From contig CAIIXF020000003.1 of the NCBI GenBank assembly GCA_903813345.2, positions 34,023,000-34,086,999 of the forward strand: 64,000 nt of DNA, in the 5' to 3' direction. The notes under the pieces were generated by a model. That model searched no databases, was not told the origin of the DNA, and saw only the letters and a list, made by a program, of their open reading frames with translations. The position numbers and the translations under genes are program-made. Of this stretch, positions 57,169 to 64,000 are shown in pieces. How positions within the stretch are numbered: position 1 is the stretch's first letter; the number at the start of each line of letters is the position of its first letter. This DNA comes from Owenia fusiformis. Its lineage: Eukaryota > Annelida > Polychaeta > Sabellida > Oweniidae.

Positions 57169-60067
57169 TAGTAATATTGGGTATGACTCCCAAGGTCGGC
57201 CTATATCGACAGAACTCTGACTGATTTCACGTCAACGTGACATAACCTCTAGATCTTTATATTAATCATTATAGATCTGAAACAACCACTGTCTGTAACC
57301 TCAAACAAAACATTCCAAGATTATGTAGGCGATATTAGAGAGCCCATCAGAATGGATGTCCTCACATATGTTTTGGTATGGTGGAGGAAACAGACTCACC
57401 TTTGGAAATTGATCATCATTGATTATTAATTGCATTACGTGTCAAAGAGAATCCCAAATTGAAGAGCTGGGGTGAACGACTGCACCAATGTGGAAATTGA
57501 TCTTCATTAATGATAAAATACCCCGGTAAAATACGACCAAACTACAGTCCCAAATTAAGTGGAGATACACTGGGATATGGTCCCTAGCTTGATGAATTAC
57601 CAGTAAAGGTTTGAAACCTTAGAGCATATGCATTGTGCATTTTCTTTCTGCGTTATCTTTACAATATACTGTATGCCATTATTGTTTATATTTGAATTTT
57701 GAATATACAGATAATCATTTAAAGATATGTGTTTGTAGTCGCTACAAATTGGTATACCTAATATATTTTGTATTGCCGTAAATTCTGTACATTTCATTGG
57801 ATAAGTTTTCGTTTGTTTCCTTTAGTAGTTGTAGAAACAAGAGTTCTAGAGCAGTTGCATATTAATAACGTGAAATCATTAGAATAGCTTCTTGAATTTA
57901 ACAAGGAGTCCAATTGGGAGGCACATAGGCTTTCATATTAGCCTCCCCGAGCGCCAGAGTCTTATAACAAGGAACCCAATGAGGAGGCACATTGCATTTC
58001 ATATTAACCTCCCTAGCATTGAGTCAAATGTACAGTCACAGATGTTTTCAGGTACATCTAAATATCTCTTGAAAGATCATATTCAAATATATGGCTCATT
58101 AGGAATTCGACAATTTATAGTGTCTTCAAAAATTATAAGAGGGCATCGTGACATCTGAGAAGTATGACAAAAACAATTAATCAAACATTGACATTTAAAA
58201 ACAAAGAAGCACGATGGTACATAGTTTAACCAATATCTGTAACAACAACAATTAAACACATAAACATTGCAACGTTTTCTTCTTGCTGTTATGGATGTTT
58301 TGTAATATTCCTGTTAATTATGAATATTTAATTGTATAATGATTATAAGCAATTGCGCATGTTTTGTTAGTAATATTATATTACCATTTTATTGTCGTAC
58401 TTTAAACTTGCCCATGGGCTTTCATTTAGATAATAATTCTCATTTAATAATTATTCTAGTTGAAAGGCCGTGGCTTGCCGTACAGTTGACAATAAAACTA
58501 TATTTTTTGAATTCATTGATTCTCTCGATCTGTTTCTTTGATCCTATTTTGTTCCTTATTTTATTATGAATTATGTCAAATGGGTGTCTGAATATTGAAG
58601 ATTAAAACAAATTGGAGTTTCGTGTGTGTAGTATAATTCATCATTCAATTTCATTTTTCTGACATTCATGGTTTTCAATAACATAGCATTTTTATTTTGA
58701 AACAATTTTCAATAATATACTGAGCACCAAACCCAATGCGTCCCTCTTACAGACTATAGAAGCTGTATTAATATTTAAGATATGGCTAGTGAAAATAGTG
58801 CCTTGGAATATCAAACAAAATAAATTGTATGGATATTTTCCGGCAAATCTGGCCACCGTATTAGTACCAACAAAATGTTTCGAAAAGTAAGTCCAATGTC
58901 CTGTTTAAGAACTCCTGTTCTTACTTTTGAAAATGGATGCCACATTTTCTCGATCGATTCTCAACAAGTATATTCCTGTTGGATAGTATCGCTAGAATCA
59001 ATTTACGAAAGTATGAATAGGGGTTCTGAAACTGCAGGACATAAAGCTTAACTAAGGCCTTTTTGAAGTTTTTGTTAAGCACTATAATATGTAACATCGA
59101 CCAGTTTCAACCTAGCGAACGCCCGACGAAAATATACCCCCAAATGGATATTCTATTTTATTGAACGTATTTCTAAGATTTAGTTCACGGGTTAACTTAA
59201 CTCTCACAAAGACACCATCGTGAGGAAATTCGGTTTACTGATTTTTGTTTGGAAATATTGATATTATTATAGATCAGTATAACAACACATAATAGCACAA
59301 GTTGGCAGAGGTAACAATTAAGAGCAGGAGGTACTTATATAATGCTGTTTGATTATTTGAGAGATTCTTCTTTAAAGGGTTCCGATAAGCATCCCGTATA
59401 AAAACAATATGGCGGCTCCAGGCGAATCGACTGGATCAGTCCATTTTTAAGAAATAAGGGGAGTTCTGTAAAATAAAGTTTATTGAAATTGTCTTTGAGA
59501 TAAAGTAATCCGTTTAAAATGATTTTGAAAACATTATCCATAGAGTGATTGCGTTCAAAGAATATGTACAACAGCCAATTGATATAAATCCTTGTATTAG
59601 AACTGCTTTGTTTCATTTGTAGGATATTTCATATACCAAGCTGTGTGCTATTACGTTATGGGGAAATTTAGATGTCAATTTTTCCTTATTATACACAAAT
59701 AGAAGATCCTGAAACTTCACCCATAAATGTGGAATTGATTTGTCAAAATAAAAATCACCCTTTTATAAATGTGTGACGATCTATAATATACTTATGCTAT
59801 ATAACAGTTAGAAGTGTTGACACAACGACCTCTAGCCTGTGAACCCTTGAGTATTATTCCGGGATCGGGCCTTTTATACTAAGCGGTGAGCAACACCAGA
59901 AACGAGCGTTCGATTTGCTAAACGATATGCGTCACCCTTTAACAAGACGGTTAGCAACCGTACCGTCGGTTCTATTGTCAAATTTAATCAGCGCCAAATC
60001 TAGAATTGCTCTTGAGAAATCAAGAATACGAGATACAAACGAGTATATGCACTAGAGGAAAGTTGAG
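57169..60067. other. Intergenic
   Basis: It contains a diverged ~68-bp direct duplication (57898-58015, AACAAGGA(G/A)(T/C)CCAATNNGGAGGCACAT) and a 61-bp palindromic miniature (58413-58473) related to the MITE at 29696-30232. No exon was recognised. TTTTATACT near 59872 is a weak TATA-like sequence about 195 bp before the next ATG. Confidence 0.45.
58413..58473. mobile_element. 61-bp palindromic miniature of the CATGGGCTTTC family
   Basis: CATGGGCTTTCATTTAGATA at the left and TATTCTAGTTGAAAGGCCGTG at the right mirror each other and resemble the ends of 29696-30232, with almost no interior left. Confidence 0.6.
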
Positions 60068-61054
60068 ATGAAGTTAATATTTTTCGGCATAATAATTGGA
60101 ACTTTGATAGTAAATTCCGAAAGTAAGGATAATATTAATGGACATTCATTTGTATTGTTAAAAAACCAAAGATGTGAGACAAGTAATTTGCTTGCGATCC
60201 TGAGCAACGTTCGTTCCAGGCAAATCTGTCTTGGGGAATGTGTGGCATTGGCCCAATGCGCAAGAGTGAATTATGCGAAAAGTTCTATGACCTGCGAACT
60301 GATCCCGTCGAATGAGACAACGTGCTCAAATACTTTCGACACAAACTGGAACCATGCACACTTCCTATGTAAGAACCAATACAAACGAGACTGTCAGACG
60401 TTGCGAGAAAATGGCTGCAGGCAAAATGGCGTGTATACCATAAAACCAGATCCCACTAAAGCTAGCTTTGATGTTTTTTGTGACATGCACGACGGCGGGT
60501 GGACTGTTATCCAAAAACGTTATGATGGCAGCGTTGAGTTCCATGGCAAAAATTGGGCAGAATATAGATTAGGCTTTGGGACAGTTTCTACAGAATATTG
60601 GCTAGGTAATAGTAAAATTAATCGTATTACAAACTCAGCGAATTACCAAATCAAATTTGACATGCTGCCCTCTGACAATGAGTGGAGCGATGCAATATAT
60701 TCATATTTCTCAATAAAAAATGCTACTGGGGATTTTGAAATGACAATAGGACCGTATGTAGGTGGAACAGCGCCTGATAGCATTGGGGGTTCGACAGCTG
60801 CTAATATGTTATTAAACGGGATGAAATTCTCCACAGTTGATCGTGATAACGACCTAGCGACGGGTGCATGTACTAACCCCTATGGTGGATCTGGTTGGTG
60901 GTACAACAGCTGTACTGGTGTAAACCTCAACGGCAATTACAGTTTCGATGGCATATATCATGACCGTCATCTAGGTGTCAAATGGGGGGGTTTAACACCG
61001 TATGACGGACCATCTCTAATGGCAACGGCCATGAAATTGAAGCGACAATCGTAG
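60068..61054 (+). CDS. Secreted apple/PAN-like plus fibrinogen-related protein
   Basis: Likely an extracellular lectin-type recognition protein. The single 328-residue frame starts with a signal peptide (~1-18, MKLIFFGIIIGTLIV). Residues ~36-101 form a Cys-rich region with apple/PAN-like spacing (RCETSN, CLGECVALAQC, CELIP, HFLC). The fibrinogen C-terminal domain spans ~107-326: NGVYTI, FCDMHDGGWTVIQKR, FHGKNWAEYRLGFG, EYWLGN, the Ca-binding-type loop DRDNDLATGACT (258-269), GGSGWWYNSC, and KWGGL...AMKLK. The domain is complete and the Cys pair 268/282 is kept. There are no introns. This architecture recalls invertebrate FREP/ficolin-like proteins used in immunity or adhesion; binding specificity cannot be inferred. 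Confidence 0.95.
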   Translation: MKLIFFGIIIGTLIVNSESKDNINGHSFVLLKNQRCETSNLLAILSNVRSRQICLGECVALAQCARVNYAKSSMTCELIPSNETTCSNTFDTNWNHAHFLCKNQYKRDCQTLRENGCRQNGVYTIKPDPTKASFDVFCDMHDGGWTVIQKRYDGSVEFHGKNWAEYRLGFGTVSTEYWLGNSKINRITNSANYQIKFDMLPSDNEWSDAIYSYFSIKNATGDFEMTIGPYVGGTAPDSIGGSTAANMLLNGMKFSTVDRDNDLATGACTNPYGGSGWWYNSCTGVNLNGNYSFDGIYHDRHLGVKWGGLTPYDGPSLMATAMKLKRQS

Positions 61055-61092
61055 ACGTGCTTGGTAGAATGACATCTGACATTAGGTTTTCA

Positions 61093-61098
61093 AATAAA
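61093..61098 (+). terminator. Polyadenylation signal of the fibrinogen-related gene
   Basis: AATAAA 38 bases after the TAG stop codon. Confidence 0.65.
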
Positions 61099-61532
61099 TA
61101 TATAAGCACTAGTGCCAAAGGGAAAGGACCAAAAGTTGTACTGGAACTTAGCAAGGAAAAGCAAACTCTAAGTGCATACCAGTCAAGAAAAACAAACCCT
61201 ATATCCCAAAACCATGATCTAACGTGAAAATAAACAATGTCTAATACCCCCTTTCCTCCACCATTCAAGAATCAATATCACAACCCAAGACCAGAAGACC
61301 AAGGGACATTTCATTTATACTGAAGTCATTACAATACATGTTGAAGAAAAAATTAGAAATTGATAGCCAATTGATAGCCAATACTCATAATCTCAAAAAT
61401 TGTTGTAGATAAAGTACTCATACAGGATAGAGCATTCAGTCTCAAATGATATGGGAAAGATAAAATCCAGGGATCCAGGGATCCACCTCAAAAGGTGCCA
61501 AGTGAAAATATTGTGAGTTCATTGCCAATGTC
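61099..61532. other. Intergenic
   Basis: No gene. Minor direct repeats only (TTGATAGCCAA and CAGGGATCCAGGGATCCA). Confidence 0.5.
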
Positions 61533-61805
61533 TTAAACAATTCCTACATCCTTCAGCATCTCAAGTGGTAAAACTTGAAACTTCGAAATTAATGATTTGT
61601 ATTTTTCAGCAAAGCCAAGAAAGAATTTATTAAGCTTTGTAGAATTATAACCTTGACCTAACAGTTTGATCACTAAAGTACTGTGCCTTGACTTAAAATC
61701 TAAATATTTAGAGCATTCCCTGTCATATCTAATAAGCTGGGATACATAGACCCCATATGCTGGATTTAATGGAATATTAATGTCTAAATAGATTCTTTGG
61801 AAGTG
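61533..61805 (-). pseudogene. Retroelement polyprotein C-terminal fragment
   Basis: An open frame of about 90 residues contains NIPLNPAYGVYVSQLIRYDR, RHSTLVIKLLGQGY and KLNKFFLGFAEKY. The (A/S)YGVYISQLIR and LLxQGY phrases are familiar from reverse-transcriptase proteins of invertebrate retroelements; I cannot name the clade. A stop lies just upstream (TAA at 61806-61808), so only the tail is kept. A related tail may lie at 184-240. Confidence 0.6.
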
Positions 61806-61808
61806 TTA

Positions 61809-62290
61809 CTGTATATTTCGTCTAATCATTTCATTTCTTCTTATGAAATTGAACGTTTGCATACTTTCTGATGTGGAATTGCGTAGACGCTTCCCGGGAG
61901 GGGGGGGGGGTTCACTCTAAATAACTTGGGTAGGTATGTGCAGCACAGGCTTTTTGGCTTAGGGCATAAACCATGGAACCTGGGCAATCTAAGAGGAAAA
62001 AACATGGAAACATTGTCGAAGAAAGCCCTTTTCAAGTCAAAAATCAGTTTTTCTACAAAAATGGTTATAAATTTGTTAAATCAGTTGTTGAAGCCAGGGA
62101 CAAATCACCCAAAAAGTGGATTTGGGATCTAATTTACCGATATTTCAGGTAAATTTACTCTCTCTTTAAGTCTGAGAGGAAGTATACATGAAAACGTTCA
62201 TTCTTGAGAGGAAATTGACATGGAAAAATGCTTAAAAAGGGGGGAGGTCTTTGGCGCGGCACATAGGCTACATAGGTATTAAGAGGTACA
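61809..62290. other. Intergenic
   Basis: A G-rich run at about 61897-61911 and no gene. Short open frames on both strands overlap each other and lack recognisable content. Confidence 0.45.
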
Positions 62291-63153
62291 CTTCCCTCCA
62301 TAAGTTTGGCAACCTTAACTCCCCCATTGAATTACGTGTTAAAGCCTCTTTACCTTTGACTTTTTATTTACTTAACCTGCGATGAAAATACTTATACTAT
62401 TGATGGTAACGTAATTTGACTTTATTTCCAATACCTCCCCATTTTCTCATTTTTTTTCTCAATTACAATAGGTCGGAAATTGATGATAAATTTGATGAAA
62501 TTTTGAAAATCGACATTACCATGTTAATCAATGTAAATTGGTAGATTTGCCGCAAATCATATGAAAGAATATCCATCCATCCGATTCCTTGCAAAAATAC
62601 AAGTTAGGATGGTAATTGGATTTGCTAACTTATTTAACAAAAAATTGATACGTTTCTTCAGGTTCAACAAAGTTATAGGTCTTTCAAGTCAAAATTGTTC
62701 TTCAAAAAACCTCTCCCATTGAAATAACACAGGAGGCGATAAATGATTTTCAAAAATGATTTTGAAGCTCTGTAACTTAAGTATTCAGCAAGTAAACTAA
62801 ACACTTAGTGTACAAAAATGTTAGACAATTCTATTTTCTATGCATATAACTAAATTTTTGCTGAATCTTTTACTGAATGAATATCCTGATTTCTGATTTG
62901 CCCCGAACCAACCACTTCCCACTGGGAATGACGATTTTCCAAAATATATCAAATTTATCATCAATTTTCGACATATAGTAATTGAGAAAAAAATTGGGAA
63001 AATTTGGAGGTTTTGGAAATAAAGTCAAGTTACGTTTCCATCAATATCATGAGTTATTTCACCGCAGGTTAAGTAAATTAAAATTCAAACATGAAGAGGC
63101 TTTAACACGTAGTTCAATGGGGTAGCTAAGGTTGCCAAACTTATGGAGGGGAG
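62291..63153. mobile_element. DNA element with ~230-bp inverted arms
   Basis: The tip CTTCCCTCCATAAGTTTGGC and its complement at 63134-63153 start arms that continue through TTAACCTGCG and CAATTACAATAGGTCG to about 62525 and 62920. No coding sequence is seen. A partly decayed relative lies at 52660-53450 in GPCR gene 2. Confidence 0.8.
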
Positions 63154-64000
63154 TCTTTATTGGAGTGAAACCCCAGGGTTACTCTTCAAATTACAGCTGT
63201 GTCTTTGCTTGGGAGAGGGGTCTTGAGCCAGCGTTAGCTTTAAGTGGTGACGTTTGTCGTTTGTAGTAGAGTTGAAACACACTCAAAGAGCCTTTTCACT
63301 ATGTCAACAAAACAACTGGAATTATAATATAGCTATATTTCCTCAAATCACTTTATTGTCGACAATATTTTGAAAAAACACAACAAAATATAACACCCAG
63401 TCTGACACTACCATAGTTACCATGGCAACCAATAAAATAAAAATAAGATGTCATTGAAAAATGAAACTTTGTCAGTGTTATATTCGATGTACAAGATATA
63501 TTGTATGCAAAACATTATATAGAAAGGATTAATTTTTTAATACACCGCTGGAGTGTCAGCTTTAAGAATCGAACCTCCATTTGAATTTTTGATGAATACA
63601 AATATATATCAACCCTTTTATCCCCAAGGAGTCATTTAATAATTATGTAATTACATTTCAAAATGACGAATAGACCTATACTATGGCCAGAATAGATTAT
63701 GTATGGGTTTATAATAACTAATTTACTGATGTCAAATTATACCATGGAGAATATCTAAGAGTTTATGTTATGCACCCTTGACTTAACACGGGGTAACATC
63801 ATTTTACTTTTGACCTCTTTATCTTTCTGAATATTTCTAAAAAGGATCTTTGACCTCTATTTCCATACCTACTTACTCATTCAGGATATTTTTTATTTCA
63901 CTCTAATGTAGAATTCCATATCAAACATTTTCAAATATATTTGGGTATAAAGTTCAAACAGAAAATGTGAACATAACCACAGTTCAAACAGCACAATTAT
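63154..64000. other. Window end, no gene seen
   Basis: Apart from an X-box-like palindrome at 63416-63429 nothing was recognised. Confidence 0.45.
63416..63433. promoter_or_regulatory. X-box-like palindrome with adjacent CCAAT
   Basis: GTTACCATGGCAAC fits the RFX-factor consensus GTNRCCNNRGYAAC and runs directly into CCAAT. A gene promoter might lie nearby beyond the window, but no gene is visible. Confidence 0.35.

Overview
The window is nuclear DNA from an animal, most likely a marine invertebrate (lophotrochozoan or invertebrate deuterostome; I cannot place it further). The evidence is multi-exon genes with GT-AG introns, a cyclic-nucleotide-gated channel beta subunit, SLC22 and rhodopsin-family genes, a fibrinogen-related protein, and many decayed DNA transposons, LINEs and Helitron-like pieces in an AT-rich background. 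No bacterial, organellar or CRISPR features were seen.

Layout. Positions 1-6,450 are a repeat field: a 193-bp MITE, a 3-kb element with ~540-bp inverted arms that holds a Helitron and a 64-bp satellite, and a complete but dead mariner. At 6,613-7,406 (minus) lie two exons of an ankyrin-repeat gene. Positions 9,812-28,297 (plus) hold 18 exons of a CNG-channel beta subunit (CNGB1/CNGB3 type). Its introns hold two MITEs, a 97-bp tandem array that repeats a splice acceptor and exon start, and a 3.8-kb LINE with a clear target-site duplication. Positions 29,360-38,976 are transposon-on-transposon: an ~8-kb structure with 630-bp inverted arms contains a 5.2-kb AAAGC-rich element, which contains a 3.26-kb element.

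Positions 39,537-41,207 (minus) are an intronless SLC22 transporter. Positions 42,329-54,488 (plus) hold a cluster of melatonin-receptor-like GPCR paralogues: one pseudogene fragment and two intact five-exon genes with aligned splice phases. Positions 60,068-61,054 (plus) are an intronless secreted protein with an apple/PAN-like region and a fibrinogen C-terminal domain. Gaps between genes hold more MITEs, two with exact TA duplications and one with a 6-bp duplication plus a related empty site.

No shared pathway is evident; the neighbourhood combines a sensory-type channel, orphan GPCRs, a transporter and a lectin-like secreted protein. The observations most worth following are the in-frame cassette-exon array in the channel gene, the nested transposons with internal empty sites, and the GPCR pair with altered DRY/NPxxY motifs. 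All gene models are hand-spliced from sequence and no searches were run.
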